Notes under the pieces: model-generated
Told to the model about the DNA's origin: nothing
Database searches by the model: none
Seen by the model: the letters and a program-made list of their open reading frames with translations, nothing else
In this document: positions 32,877 to 42,729 of the stretch, piece after piece
Position numbering within the stretch: position 1 is the first letter of the stretch
Layout of the letters: each line of letters begins with the position of its first letter
Position numbers and translations under genes: made by a program
NCBI RefSeq assembly: GCF_000482785.1
Contig: NZ_AXWS01000013.1
Coordinates: forward strand, 62,001-126,000
Source: Derxia gummosa DSM 723
Lineage (GTDB): Bacteria > Pseudomonadota > Gammaproteobacteria > Burkholderiales > Burkholderiaceae_E
Reading direction: 5' to 3'
Length of the DNA stretch: 64,000 bases

Positions 32877-35399
32877 ATGCCCGCAGACCATCCCGCCGCC
32901 AAGCCGGCCACGTCCCCCCGTCAGGCCTGGGCCGACGAAACCCTCGTGCCCGCCGACTTCCAGACCGGCCTGTACGGCGCCGGCGGCAACGACCGGCTCA
33001 TCGGCCGCGACGGCCGCGGCTGCCAGCTCGATGGCGGTGCCGGCGACGACACGCTCATCGGCGCCGACGCGAGCTGGCAGGCGCTGCGCGACGGCATCGG
33101 CCATGACCACCTCATCGCCGGGCCATGCGCCACCGTCATCTCCCTGATCGTGCCCTGCGACGGCTCGGCCACCGTCGAGGGCGGCGCGGCGGATGACCGG
33201 CTGCAACTCGACGTGCGCGCCGGTGCCCGCTACGCCGCCAGCGTCGCCATGGGCGACGGCGCCGACGCCCTCGACATCGATCTCGCCGCCGGCGCCCGAC
33301 TCGACGCCGCTCTCGACGGCGGCGCCGGCGATGACCGCTTCTCGCTCGCGGTCGCCGGCACGGGCAGCCTGCGCCTGACCGGCGGCGCGGGCGGCGACCG
33401 CTACGCCTGGGTTCCCGGGCACTGGACGGGCGACGCCGCGATCGCGCTGCCCGTCGAGATCACCGACTTCGCCGCCGACGACCGCCTCTCGCTCGACCTG
33501 CCGCTGCAACTCGCCGAGAACGCCGGCTGGCGCGGCGGCAACCCCTTCGACGCCGTCACCGGCGTGTTCAGCCTGCACGCCGACGGCGATGCGACCCGGC
33601 TCGACTTCGACGCCGACGGCCGCGCCGGCCCCGGCGACTGGCAGACGCTCGCCGTCTTCGAAGGCCGCGCGCCGGCCGACTTCAGCGCCGCGAACTTCGA
33701 CGGGTTCGACCCGACCGGCGCGCCCGTCGCGGGGCGGCATGTGCGCGTCTCCGATGCCGGTGGCGTCGATCTCGGCGGCATCGCCGTCTTCGGCGTCCAG
33801 GCGGTCGGCGGCGCGGGGGACGACAGCATCCTCTGCGACCGGGCGCGGGACATTGACGCCGGCGCCGGCAACGACCGCGTGCTGGTCAGTCTCGGCGCGG
33901 GCGATCGCGCCGGGGTCGGCGGTGGCGCCGGCGACGACAGCCTGATCGGCGGCGCCAGCGATGACCGCCTCGACGGCGGCAGCGGCGACGACCGGCTGCT
34001 CGGGCGCGCCGGCGCCGACGCGCTTGCCGGCGGCAGCGGCAACGACCGGCTCGACGGTGGCGCCGGCAACGACAGCCTCGACGACGGCGGCGGCAGCGAC
34101 ACCCTGATCGGCGGCGAAGGCGACGACGTCTTCAGCGTCGCCACCGGCGGCGGCGAGCGCGACGTGCTGCGCGCCGGCGCTGGCGACGACCACATCGGAT
34201 TCAGCGCCGCCGGCGGGCGTCTCGTCATGAGCGGCGGCGACGGCAGCGACACCTGGACGCCCTCGGGCGCCGCCCTCGGCCAGCCGGCCGTCATCACGGA
34301 CTTCGCGGCCGGCGCGGGCGGCGACCGGCTCGATCTGATGCCGCTGCTCGACGCCGCCGCGCCCGGCTACGCGGGCGGCAATCCCTTCGGCGGCTGGCTG
34401 CGCCTCGTCGCGCGCGGCGACGACACGCTGCTGCAACTCGACGTTGACGGCGCCGCCGGCCCCGCGCGCTGGGCCACCCAACTCGTGCTGCGCGGCGTCG
34501 CGCCGGGCGCGCTCACCGCCGACAACTTCGGCGCCGGCCTGCGCCCCGACGGCGGCCCGATTGCCGGAGGCGACGGCAGCGTCGCCGGCTCGCCCGAGCT
34601 GCGCGGCGGTGCCGGCGACGACCGCCTCGACGGCGATGCCGACCATCCCTGGCTCTTCGGCGGCGCCGGCGACGACCTGCTCGTGCTGGACCTCGCGCCC
34701 GGCGCCGACGGCAGCTAGGCCGAGCCGCTCGGCCATCCGCTGCTCGACGGCGGCAGCGGCGACGACACGCTGGTCTCGGCGTACTCCCGCGCCGGGTCGG
34801 AACACGGGATGTACGCCGTGCTGCACGGCGGCCGGGGCGACGATCTGCTGGTCTCCGAAGGCGACGGCGCCGAGCTGATCGCCGGCACGGCCGGCGGCAA
34901 CGACCGCCTTGTCGGCCACTGGGGCGACGACTTCCGGCTCTCGCTCGACGCGGGCGGGCAGGACCGGGTGAGCGCGCGGGGCGGCGTCGGTCACGACAGC
35001 TTCCACGTCTTCATCGCCGCCGGCGGCGGCGGACGCATCGACATCGACGGCGGCGGCGGGGCCGACGTCTGCGCCTTCGATTTCCTCGGCGCGGCCGGCG
35101 CGCCGACCGGCACGGTGAGGCTGACCGGCTTGGGCGCCGACGACCGCATCGACCTGAGCGGACTACTCGACACGGCCGCCGCCGCGGGCGGCTACCAGTC
35201 AGGCGAACCCTTCGCGGGCGGCTGGTTCGCGCTGGTGGCGCGCGGCGCCGACACCGTGCTGCGCTTCGACGCCGACGGCGCGGCCGGTGACGCCCACGGC
35301 TGGATCGACATCGCGACGCTCGTCGGACTCGCGCCCGCGCAGATCGGTGCCGGCATGTTCATCACCGATCACGGCGCCGACGGCCTGTTCGCCATCTGA
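32877..35399 (+). pseudogene. RTX / type I-secreted calcium-binding protein with internal amber codon
   Basis: Reading starts at ATG 32877 (ribosome-binding site AGGAAGAGG 32863-32871) and runs 613 codons to TAG 34716-34718, then continues in the same frame to 35399 (840 residues if read through). The protein has RTX nonapeptides (GGAGDDTLIGA, GGSGDDRLLGRAGADALAGG, GGAGNDSLDDGGGSDTLIGG), which also continue after the TAG (LLDGGSGDDTL). Three about 80-residue repeats resembling type I secretion C-terminal target domains occur (about residues 200-285, 475-560 and at the C-terminus, the last only past the TAG). No secretion genes adjoin. A nonsense mutation is the simplest reading; readthrough or an assembly error are alternatives. 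Confidence 0.85.
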
Positions 35400-35617
35400 A
35401 CCGGGGCGGCCCGTCCGGGCCTTCGACCACCGGATGTCCGGCGCGAAGCGCTGCGCCGCCGAGCCCACGCGTCAGTCGCCGGTCTCGTGGAAGGTGGCCG
35501 TCTCCAGCGTTGGCACCGTCTCGCCCACCTGGCGCCGCGGCCGCCAGCCCCGGCGCACGATGCCGACGCCCGGCGTGCCGCGCGAACGGTGCTTGCCGAG
35601 CACCTCGGCGCGCAGGC

Positions 35618-36787
35618 TCAGAACGCGTGGCGCAGCCCGATCATCGTGCCGAGCTGGTTCTGGCCGGCGAGCGGCGTCGTGCCCGGGCCGCCGCCGCTCA
35701 CGCTGTATTGGGCGCGCGCGCTGTTGTCGAGAAAGCCGGCCTGCGCATAGCCCGCCGTGCGCTTCGAGAACGCGTGCGTCGCGCGCAGCGCGAGCAGGGT
35801 CGCGTCGCGGTTCTGGGCCGTGTTGCCGATGCGGTAGAGCGCGCCGTCGATGACGAGCGAAGGCGCGACCGGCAGCGCCGCGCCGAGGTGCCACAGGTTG
35901 GAGCGGACGTCGCCGGCCACGGCGTCCACATGGCGGCCGAGCCAGCCGCCGCCCACCTTGACCGCACCCAGCTTCGCCCAGGCGCTGACGGAGACGCGGC
36001 GGTCCTTGTCGCCCGCATTGCCGAGTCCGATCGGGGCCGCGCCGTTGAAGAAGCTCGCGGTCGCGCCGCTGCCGCCGCGCAATTCGTCGATGGCGGCGGC
36101 GATACCCCAGTCGGCCGTCTTCCAGCCCGCGAGCGCGCTCCATTCGCGGCAGGCGACGGCCGCCGAGGCCGACTCGCCGGCGCAGCTGCCCGAGGCCGGC
36201 GTGCTGCCGACGCTGTCGCGGCCGGTGGACCAGGTCGCGCCGAGTTGCAGGCCGCCGAAGCCGCCGCGCCAGGCGATCGCGTTGTCGGCGCGGGCGTTGG
36301 GGACGCCTGCATCGAGCGACCCCATCGCATGGATGCTGGGGCCAAGGATGTCGGCATCGAGCAGGCCCCAGTACAGCATCGTGTACTGGCGCCCGAGGCT
36401 CAGCGTGCCCCAGTCGCCTTGGAGGCCGACGAAGGCCTGTCGGCCCCAGAGCCGACCGCCCTGGGCCGCCGTGCCCTGGTCGGGCGCAAAGCCGCCCTCG
36501 ATCGTGAACACGGCCTTCAGGCCATCGCCCAGGTCCTCGCTGCCGCGCACGCCGAGGCGTGACGGCAGCTGGCCGGTGATGGTCGGCACGCGCCACAGCG
36601 TGCGGTCGCCGCTGGCGTGGGTGACACCCTCGACGCCGCTGTCGATGAGGCCGTAGAGCGTGACATTGGCGGCCGTCTGGGCCTGGGCGGCGGCGCCCGC
36701 GAAGGCGGCGGCGAGCGCGGTTGCAAGGGCTTGCAGGCGGGCGGGGCGCAGGGCGGCCCGCCACGCCGCGCGCGGGGCGTGGGGCAT
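35618..36787 (-). CDS. Gram-negative general porin (betaproteobacterial type)
   Basis: A 389-residue trimeric-porin-type protein with a long Ala/Arg-rich signal peptide (cleaved near AAAQA|QTAANVTLYG), the typical first strand NVTLYGLIDSGVEG, SRLGVRGSEDLGDGLKAVFTIE and WGTLSLGRQYTM, and a C-terminal Phe. It is the last gene of an operon with MFS transporter, thiolase and amidohydrolase and probably admits their substrate. An iterated palindrome (36722-36735) sits in the signal peptide as LQALA. Confidence 0.95.
   Translation of the reverse strand: MPHAPRAAWRAALRPARLQALATALAAAFAGAAAQAQTAANVTLYGLIDSGVEGVTHASGDRTLWRVPTITGQLPSRLGVRGSEDLGDGLKAVFTIEGGFAPDQGTAAQGGRLWGRQAFVGLQGDWGTLSLGRQYTMLYWGLLDADILGPSIHAMGSLDAGVPNARADNAIAWRGGFGGLQLGATWSTGRDSVGSTPASGSCAGESASAAVACREWSALAGWKTADWGIAAAIDELRGGSGATASFFNGAAPIGLGNAGDKDRRVSVSAWAKLGAVKVGGGWLGRHVDAVAGDVRSNLWHLGAALPVAPSLVIDGALYRIGNTAQNRDATLLALRATHAFSKRTAGYAQAGFLDNSARAQYSVSGGGPGTTPLAGQNQLGTMIGLRHAF
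36722..36735. repeat. Iterated palindrome (porin signal peptide)
   Basis: TGCAAGGGCTTGCA, both arms perfect; coding strand reads L-Q-A-L-A. Confidence 0.6.
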
Positions 36788-36877
36788 GGGTGTCTCCGGT
36801 TGTCGTGGTCGTTGGGGGTCGGGCGGCGCGCGCCGCGGTCGATGCCGCGGCCGCGCCGGTCCGGCCGGCGGCGGCCG

Positions 36878-38119
36878 TCAGTGCGCGAGCGTGGGTTGCG
36901 CGACGGGCTGCGCGGGCGCGGCGGCCTGCTCGGGATAGCGGTAGCCGCCCAGCCGCAGGATCAGCGCCGTCGCGATGGCCAGCGCCGCGCAGGCACCGGC
37001 CAGCCCCGGCACATAGCTGCCCTGGAGGTCGAAGCTCCAGCCCATGAGCGCCGGCCCGAGGCCCGAGCCGAGCATGAACACGGCGAACAGCCAGCCGTAG
37101 ATCTCGCCGAAGGCACGCATGCCGAGGTAGCGCGAGAGCAGGAAGGCGATCAGATCGACCTCGGCGCCGAGCCCGAGACCGATGAACACGACGCACAGCG
37201 TCACGAGCTGGGGCGTGGGGCCGGACAGCAGCATCAGGATGCCCACCGCCGGCAGCACGAAGAAGGCCGCCGCCACCACCGGCGCATGCACGCGGTCGAG
37301 CAGCCAGCCCGCGATCAGCCGGCCGACGGTCAGCGCCAGCCCCGCGAAGGCGAGCGCGCCCACGCCGACGGCCGGCGGCAGGCCGCGATCGACCAGCATC
37401 GGCACCAGATGGGCGATCGTCCCGTTGGCCGCGCAGGCCACGGCGAAGAAGGCCAGCGCGAGCTTCCAGAACACCGGCTGACGCAAGGCCTCGCGCGCGG
37501 TCTCGCCGGGCAGGTCGGGGCGCTGGCCGTTGGCGCCGCGCGCGGTCGGCGCTTCCTCGACGAGGAAGCCGACCGCGAGCGTGCCGATCACCGCCACCAG
37601 CACCGCGAGGCCGGCATAGGCGAGGCGCCAGCCGCCCTCGGCGATGAGCCGCTGCGCCACGTTCGGCATCAGTGCCGCGCCGAGGCCCACGCCCGCCATC
37701 GCGATGCCGAGCGCGAGGCCGCGCCTGCGGTCGAACCAGGTGCTGATCGCCTTGGCATAGGGCAGCGGCGTCTGGCCGGCGGCGGCCACGCCCATCAGCG
37801 CGTACAGCGCGTAGAACAGCACCAGCGACGGCGGCAGCAGCGCCATCGCGCCGAGCGCCGCCGCGAACAGCCAGATCGCCGGCAGGCTCACGCGGCGGAT
37901 GCCGTGGCGATCGATGAGCCGGCCCGCGAGCGGCACAAGCAGGCCGGTCGCCGTCAGCCCGATGACCAGGCCGGTCGAGGTCGCGCCCCGGCTCCAGCCG
38001 AAGTCCTTCGAGATCGCCACGAGAAAGATGCCGAACGTGAACTGCATGATCGGCCCGTTGCCCACGAGCAGCCCGAGCAGGGCGCCGAGGACGACCCACC
38101 ACTTCTTGTGTTGCTTCAT
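36878..38119 (-). CDS. MFS transporter (oxalate/formate- or monocarboxylate-type)
   Basis: A 413-residue protein with twelve hydrophobic segments and MFS signatures (GRLIDRHGIRR in loop 2-3; GWLLDRVHAP in loop 8-9). Similarity in pattern is to the oxalate:formate antiporter/MCT-like branch that moves organic acids. The gene follows a thiolase gene by 82 nt and precedes a porin gene by 90 nt, so it is probably the inner-membrane uptake step for the acid degraded by this locus. Confidence 0.9.
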   Translation of the reverse strand: MKQHKKWWVVLGALLGLLVGNGPIMQFTFGIFLVAISKDFGWSRGATSTGLVIGLTATGLLVPLAGRLIDRHGIRRVSLPAIWLFAAALGAMALLPPSLVLFYALYALMGVAAAGQTPLPYAKAISTWFDRRRGLALGIAMAGVGLGAALMPNVAQRLIAEGGWRLAYAGLAVLVAVIGTLAVGFLVEEAPTARGANGQRPDLPGETAREALRQPVFWKLALAFFAVACAANGTIAHLVPMLVDRGLPPAVGVGALAFAGLALTVGRLIAGWLLDRVHAPVVAAAFFVLPAVGILMLLSGPTPQLVTLCVVFIGLGLGAEVDLIAFLLSRYLGMRAFGEIYGWLFAVFMLGSGLGPALMGWSFDLQGSYVPGLAGACAALAIATALILRLGGYRYPEQAAAPAQPVAQPTLAH

Positions 38120-38201
38120 TTGCGTCTCCTCCGATGAGGTTGGGTGCGTGGCCTGGCCACTGCGTTTTTCTGGGGGATGAAGCGGGTTGTCCAGCGGGAG
38201 T

Positions 38202-39395
38202 TCACCCCCGGCCGGGCGCGATCTCGAACAGCCCGGCGGCGCCCATGCCGCCGCCGATGCACATGGTCACGACCGCGAGGCGCGCGCCGCGCCGCCGGCC
38301 TTCGAGCAGGGCATGACCGACCATGCGCGCGCCCGACATGCCGTAGGGATGGCCGATCGAGATCGCGCCACCGCTGACGTTGAGCCGCTCGGGGTCGATG
38401 CCGAGCCGGTCGCGGCAGTAGAGCGTCTGCACCGCGAAGGCCTCGTTCAGCTCCCACAGGTCGATGTCGTCGACCGCGAGGCCGGCGCGTTCGAGCAGCC
38501 TCGGCACCGCGAACACCGGGCCGATGCCCATCTCGTCCGGCTCGCAGCCCGCCACGGCCATGCCGCGGAACACGCCGAGCACCGGCAGCCCGTGGCGCTC
38601 GGCGTAGCCGCGCTCGGCCACGACGCAGGCCGAGGCGCCGTCCGAGAGCTGGCTCGAATTGCCGGCGGTGACGCTGCCGCGCTCGCCCACCACCGGCCGC
38701 AGCGCGGCCAGCCGGTCGAGCGTGGTGTCGGGCCGGTTGCCCTCGTCATGCACGAGCGTGACCGTCTGGTACTCGGGCGCCGCGCCACCGTTGTCGATGC
38801 GCTTGCGCGTGGCGATCGGCACGATCTCGTCGTCGAAGCGGCCGGCCAGCTGGGCCGCCGCCGTGCGCTGCTGGCTCAGCAGCGCGTACTCGTCCTGGCG
38901 CTCGCGCGCGATGCCGTAGCGGCGCGCCACGGTCTCGGCGGTCTCCAGCATCGGCAGGTAGATCGACGGCACGCGCAGGCGCAGCGTCTCGTCCTGGGCG
39001 CGATGGGTGTTGGTGTGCGCGTTCTGCACCAGCGAGATCACCTCGACGCCGCCGGCCGCGAACAGATCGGCCTCGCCCGCGACGATGCGCTGGGCCGCGA
39101 GCGCGATCGCCGCCAGCCCCGACGAGCACATGCGGCTCACGGTCAGGCCGCTCACCGTCACGGGCAGGCCGGCGGCGAGCGCCGACTGGCGCGCGATGTT
39201 GGCGCCCGACGCGCCCTCGGGCCGGCCGCAGCCGAGGATGACCTCGGCGATCTCGCCGCCCTCGATGCCGGCGCGCGCGATCGCGTGCCGCAGCGCATGG
39301 CCCGCGAGCACGCTCGCATGCGTGTCGTTGTACGCGCCCTTGTAGGCCCGCCCGATCGGCGTGCGGGCGGTGGCGCAGATGACGGCCTCGCGCAT
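38202..39395 (-). CDS. Acetyl-CoA acyltransferase (thiolase)
   Basis: A 397-residue thiolase: acyl-accepting Cys in [22 protein letters not shown] with the active-site His, and [13 protein letters not shown] with the second Cys. It would split a 3-ketoacyl-CoA. ATG 39395 overlaps the amidohydrolase stop (ATGA). It carries out the last step of a beta-oxidation-like pathway whose hydratases, dehydrogenase and ligase are coded on the other side of the TetR gene. Confidence 0.95.
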   Translation of the reverse strand: MREAVICATARTPIGRAYKGAYNDTHASVLAGHALRHAIARAGIEGGEIAEVILGCGRPEGASGANIARQSALAAGLPVTVSGLTVSRMCSSGLAAIALAAQRIVAGEADLFAAGGVEVISLVQNAHTNTHRAQDETLRLRVPSIYLPMLETAETVARRYGIARERQDEYALLSQQRTAAAQLAGRFDDEIVPIATRKRIDNGGAAPEYQTVTLVHDEGNRPDTTLDRLAALRPVVGERGSVTAGNSSQLSDGASACVVAERGYAERHGLPVLGVFRGMAVAGCEPDEMGIGPVFAVPRLLERAGLAVDDIDLWELNEAFAVQTLYCRDRLGIDPERLNVSGGAISIGHPYGMSGARMVGHALLEGRRRGARLAVVTMCIGGGMGAAGLFEIAPGRG

Positions 39396-40237
39396 CACAG
39401 GCCCAGCACGCGCTCGGCGTTGCCGTGGAAGAACTGGTCGAGGAAGGCGTCGGTGAAGCCGAGGCTCTTCCATTCGTCGAGCAGGCGGGCGTAGGGGATG
39501 CTCGGGTAGTCGCTGCCGAACATCATCTTGTCGCGGAGGCGGCCGCGCATGTCGCGCACGATCTGCTGCGGCAGGTACTTCGGCCCCCAGCCCGACATCT
39601 CCCAGAACACGTTGCCCTTGTGCAGCGCGACCACCGTGGTCTCGTCGATCCACGGATAGCCGGGATGGGCCATGACGATGGTGAGGTCGGGGAAGTCGGC
39701 GGCGAGCGCGTCGATCGACGACGGATGCGCGTGGCGCGTCTTCGCGCCCATGCCGCCCGGCATGCCGGCGCCCATGCCGGTCATGCCCACGTCGATCATC
39801 ACCGGCACGCGCAGCCCGGCGATCTCCTCCCACATCGGGTAGTAGCGCGGATCGTCCACGCTGAAGTGCTGCATGATCGGATGGAAGTGGAAGCCGATCA
39901 TGCCGAGGTCGTTGACGGCGTGGCGCAGCTCGTCGATCGCGGCCTGGCCCAGGCCCGGCTCGACCGCGCCCCAGGCGCCGATCATGCAGTCGCGGTGGCG
40001 GTCGCGCATGCCGGCCACGTAGTCGTTGGAGCAGGGCGGCGTGTTGATGGTGGTGCGCAGGTCGAGCGCCACCAGGCAGGCCTCGATGCCGTGCTCGCGG
40101 AACTCGGCCGCGACGGCCTCCTCGGTCTTCGCGCTCCAGTCGCGTTTCCAGTAGCTGGCGAGCGCCGCCACGTAGGGGCCCTGGCAGTCGATCCAGGGCT
40201 GGGTGTTGGGATAGCAGTGCAGGTCGATGATGCGCAT
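39395..40237 (-). CDS. Amidohydrolase family (ACMSD/resorcylate decarboxylase-like) protein
   Basis: A 280-residue TIM-barrel amidohydrolase-2 protein. Metal-site elements seen are DLHCYPN at the N-terminus, [13 protein letters not shown] and FGSDYPS. The N-terminal motif is normally H-x-H; here the second His is absent (His-Cys), which occurs in some family members and may alter metal use. Relatives are decarboxylases or hydrolases of aromatic or cyclic acids. It is first in the porin operon, with a TetR-type operator 54 nt upstream. Confidence 0.85.
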   Translation of the reverse strand: MRIIDLHCYPNTQPWIDCQGPYVAALASYWKRDWSAKTEEAVAAEFREHGIEACLVALDLRTTINTPPCSNDYVAGMRDRHRDCMIGAWGAVEPGLGQAAIDELRHAVNDLGMIGFHFHPIMQHFSVDDPRYYPMWEEIAGLRVPVMIDVGMTGMGAGMPGGMGAKTRHAHPSSIDALAADFPDLTIVMAHPGYPWIDETTVVALHKGNVFWEMSGWGPKYLPQQIVRDMRGRLRDKMMFGSDYPSIPYARLLDEWKSLGFTDAFLDQFFHGNAERVLGL

Positions 40238-40290
40238 GACGTTGTCCTCGGGTTGGGGACGGATCGGCTTGCGGGCCGGCTTCCGCGTGG

Positions 40291-40318
40291 ATCAGAATGG
40301 ATCGTGATCAGAATTGAT
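40291..40318. promoter_or_regulatory. TetR-regulon operator copy 1
   Basis: Centred on GATCGTGATC and flanked by ATCAGAATG and AGAATTGAT. The same word recurs at 45283-45310 and 45387-45414. It lies between the divergent amidohydrolase and TetR genes. Confidence 0.65.
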
Positions 40319-40320
40319 TT

Positions 40321-40340
40321 GGCCGTGAGACGTCACGGCC
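40321..40340. promoter_or_regulatory. Perfect palindrome abutting the TetR start codon
   Basis: GGCCGTGA-GACG-TCACGGCC, 8-bp arms and 4-nt spacer, ending exactly at the base before GTG 40341. It occupies the place of a ribosome-binding site: it may be an operator, or a hairpin that limits translation, or mean that the true start is TTG 40353. Confidence 0.5.
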
Positions 40341-40997
40341 GTGGAGACGACCTTGACCGACGAGACGACGAAGCCGGACGCCCCGCGCCCGGGGCTGCGC
40401 GAGCGCAAGAAGCTGGAGAAGGCCCAGCTCATCTGCGCGGCGGCGCGCAAGCTGTTCACCACGCTGGGCTACGAGGCGACGACGCTGCGCGAGGTGGCGC
40501 GCGAGGCCGACGTGGGCTTCGGCACGGTGTTCAACTACGCGACCGACAAGGCCGGGCTGCTGGCCATGGTCTATGTCGACGAGCTGCAACGGCTGCCCCG
40601 GCTGTTCAAGGCGCCGTCGGCGCGGCGCAGCCTCGTCAACGAGCTGGCCGACGCCTTCCTCACGCTCTACGACTTCTGGGCGCAGAACGCGGCGCTCGCG
40701 CGCATCGTGCTGCCGCAGATGGAGTTCTACGGCTCGAATCCGCACACCGACCGCATCCTCGCGCGACGCGAGCTGGTCAAGGCCGAACTGGCCGCCTGGC
40801 TCGACGACTGCCGCGCGCGCGGCCGCGTGGCCGAGGGCGTCGACACCGCCCAGGCCGCCGCGACGCTGTTCGCGATCTACACCTCGGCGCTGCGCGAATG
40901 GATCACGAGCGAGGCGCTCGACCGCGACGAGGGACGCAAGCGGCTGGCCTGGCTGCTCGCGCTGCCGCTCGCGGCGATCGAGAAGCCGAAGGGCTGA
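40341..40997 (+). CDS. TetR-family regulator of the CoA pathway
   Basis: A 218-residue TetR protein with N-terminal HTH (about residues 25-70; FTTLGYEATTLREVAREADVGFGTVFNYATDK) and an all-helical ligand domain. It lies between two minus-strand catabolic operons whose promoters share an operator with its own, so it probably represses both and responds to a CoA intermediate or the acid. GTG 40341 and TTG 40353 are both possible starts. Confidence 0.9.
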   Translation: METTLTDETTKPDAPRPGLRERKKLEKAQLICAAARKLFTTLGYEATTLREVAREADVGFGTVFNYATDKAGLLAMVYVDELQRLPRLFKAPSARRSLVNELADAFLTLYDFWAQNAALARIVLPQMEFYGSNPHTDRILARRELVKAELAAWLDDCRARGRVAEGVDTAQAAATLFAIYTSALREWITSEALDRDEGRKRLAWLLALPLAAIEKPKG

Positions 40998-41070
40998 GCG
41001 CGCGGGCCTCCGTTCCGCCGCGTGGCAGCCGGCGGCGGCCCGCGTGATGCGCAATGCGGTCCGGCGCATC

Positions 41071-41967
41071 TCAGCTCCCGGTCCAGCGCGGCGAGCGCCG
41101 CTCGGCGAAGGCGCGCGGGCCTTCGATGCTGTCGGCACTGCGCTTGCGGCGCGCCTCCAGCGGATAGCTCGCGGCCATGGCCTCGGCCAGCGGCCGGCCG
41201 AGCCCGGCCATCGCGCACTGCTTGGTGGCCTGGAGCGACAGCGGCGCGCAGGCCAGCATGTCGGCCACCCAGCGCCCGACCGCCACGTCCAGATCGGCGG
41301 CCGGCACCACCTCGTTCACCAGCCCGTGCGCGAGCGCCTCGCGCGCCGCGAGCGGCCGGCCCGTGAGCAGCATGCCCATCGCGAGCTTGAGCGGCAGCTG
41401 GCGCGGCAGCCGGTGCATGCCGCCCGCCATCGCGACGAGGCCGCGCCTCGGCTCGGGCAGCGCGAAGCTGGCGTGCTCGGCCGCGACGATCACGTCGCAG
41501 GCCAGCGCCAGCTCGAAGCCGCCGCCGAGCGCCATGCCGTTCACGCGGGCGATGACGGGGCGGAAGAAGTCGTGCCGGTCGGTCAGGCGGCGCAGCCCGG
41601 CCCAGCGCGCGGCGAGGGCGGCGCGTTCGGCCTCGTCCATCAGCGGCTCGCGCGCGACTTCCTTCAGGTCGCGCCCGGCCGAAAAGGCGCGCTCGCCGGC
41701 GCCGGTCAGCACGACGATCCAGCAGTCGGGATCGGCCTCGATCGCGTCGAGCGCGCGGCTCAGCGCCAGATGGGCATGCGAGTCCATCGCGTTGAGCGCG
41801 TCGGGTCGGTCGATGGTGAGACGCGCGACATGGCCGTCGCGGTCGAGGCGCACGGGCGGGCGCGCGTCCGCCGCCGCCGGGGCCGGCGACAACGCCGGCG
41901 GCGGGACGCGCGCGTCGCCATCGACGATCGGGCGCGACGGGTCCTCGGCCAGCGTCGGCGCGCTCAT
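41071..41967 (-). CDS. Enoyl-CoA hydratase/isomerase family protein 2
   Basis: A 298-residue crotonase-fold protein. Oxyanion-hole segments are AFSAGRDLKEV and VNGMALGGGFELALACD; FALPEPRRGLVAMAGG carries an acidic residue at a typical catalytic site. The first 35 residues are a Pro/Ala-rich extension. ATG 41967 overlaps the preceding hydratase stop. It ends the four-gene operon and may be a hydratase, isomerase or ring-opening hydrolase; the sequence alone does not tell which. Confidence 0.9.
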   Translation of the reverse strand: MSAPTLAEDPSRPIVDGDARVPPPALSPAPAAADARPPVRLDRDGHVARLTIDRPDALNAMDSHAHLALSRALDAIEADPDCWIVVLTGAGERAFSAGRDLKEVAREPLMDEAERAALAARWAGLRRLTDRHDFFRPVIARVNGMALGGGFELALACDVIVAAEHASFALPEPRRGLVAMAGGMHRLPRQLPLKLAMGMLLTGRPLAAREALAHGLVNEVVPAADLDVAVGRWVADMLACAPLSLQATKQCAMAGLGRPLAEAMAASYPLEARRKRSADSIEGPRAFAERRSPRWTGS

Positions 41968-42728
41968 GACGTCTTCCCCGACAGGCTCGCCTGCATCGCC
42001 GTGACCCGCGCCGCGAACGCCGGCTGTTGCAGCGACCACATCTGCTGCGCCGTCTCGTGCGCGAAGGCCTCGGCATGGCTGCCGCGCGCCGCGAGCCGCA
42101 ACGAGGCCTTGGCGCGGCGCACGAGTCCGGGCGGCGCGGCGGCCAGCCCGGCCAGTTCGGCGTCGAGCAGGCCTGCAAGCGCTTGCGGCTCGACGCAATG
42201 CTGGACCAGTCCGATGCGCAGCGCTTCGGCGCCGTCCACCGGCTGGCCGCCGAGCAGCATGCGGTTGGCATTCGCCCAGCCCACCGCGCGCAACAGCATC
42301 CAGCCGTGGCCGCCGCCCGGATGCAGGCCGATGCGCTGGAAGCGCGTGTCGAAACGCGCGCCGGTGGTGGCGATGCGCTGGTCGCAGGCGAGCGCGAGGT
42401 TCATGCCCGCGCCCACCGCCGGACCCTGGACGACGGCGACGGTGGGCAGCGGCGCGTCGGCCACGACCATGAAGGCGCGATAGACCAGCTCGACCGCCTC
42501 CGTGCTGCCGGCGGCGGCGGCCTTCAGGTCGTCGAGATCGGCGCCGGCGCAGAAGGCGCGGCCGTTCGCGTCGATGACGATCGCGGTCGCGGCCGGGTCC
42601 TCGCAGGCGAGCGCGACCGCCTCGATCAGCGCCGTGCACAGCCCGACCGACAGCAGGTTGCGCCGCGCCGGATTGTCGAGCGTGATGCGATGGATGCCGC
42701 CCTCGCGGCGGTGCTGGACGAGGCTCAT
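41964..42728 (-). CDS. Enoyl-CoA hydratase/isomerase family protein 1
   Basis: A 254-residue crotonase-family protein with AFCAGADLDDLKAAA and VQGPAVGAGMNLALACDQR (oxyanion hole) and RFQRIGLHPGGGHGWML, where the usual catalytic Glu positions are Gly/His-rich, so hydratase activity is not certain. An iterated palindrome lies in codons for P-Q-A-L-A (42174-42187). It is tightly coupled to the neighbouring hydratase and acid-ligase genes. Confidence 0.9.
   Translation of the reverse strand: MSLVQHRREGGIHRITLDNPARRNLLSVGLCTALIEAVALACEDPAATAIVIDANGRAFCAGADLDDLKAAAAGSTEAVELVYRAFMVVADAPLPTVAVVQGPAVGAGMNLALACDQRIATTGARFDTRFQRIGLHPGGGHGWMLLRAVGWANANRMLLGGQPVDGAEALRIGLVQHCVEPQALAGLLDAELAGLAAAPPGLVRRAKASLRLAARGSHAEAFAHETAQQMWSLQQPAFAARVTAMQASLSGKTS
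42174..42187. repeat. Iterated palindrome (hydratase gene)
   Basis: TGCAAGCGCTTGCG, one arm mismatch; coding strand reads P-Q-A-L-A. Confidence 0.55.
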
Positions 42729-42729
42729 C

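Noticed and set aside
38151-38172. GTGGCCTGGCCAC followed by a T-run as a rho-independent terminator on the + strand
   Set aside because: Stem would be only 4 bp once a loop is allowed and no + strand gene ends here.
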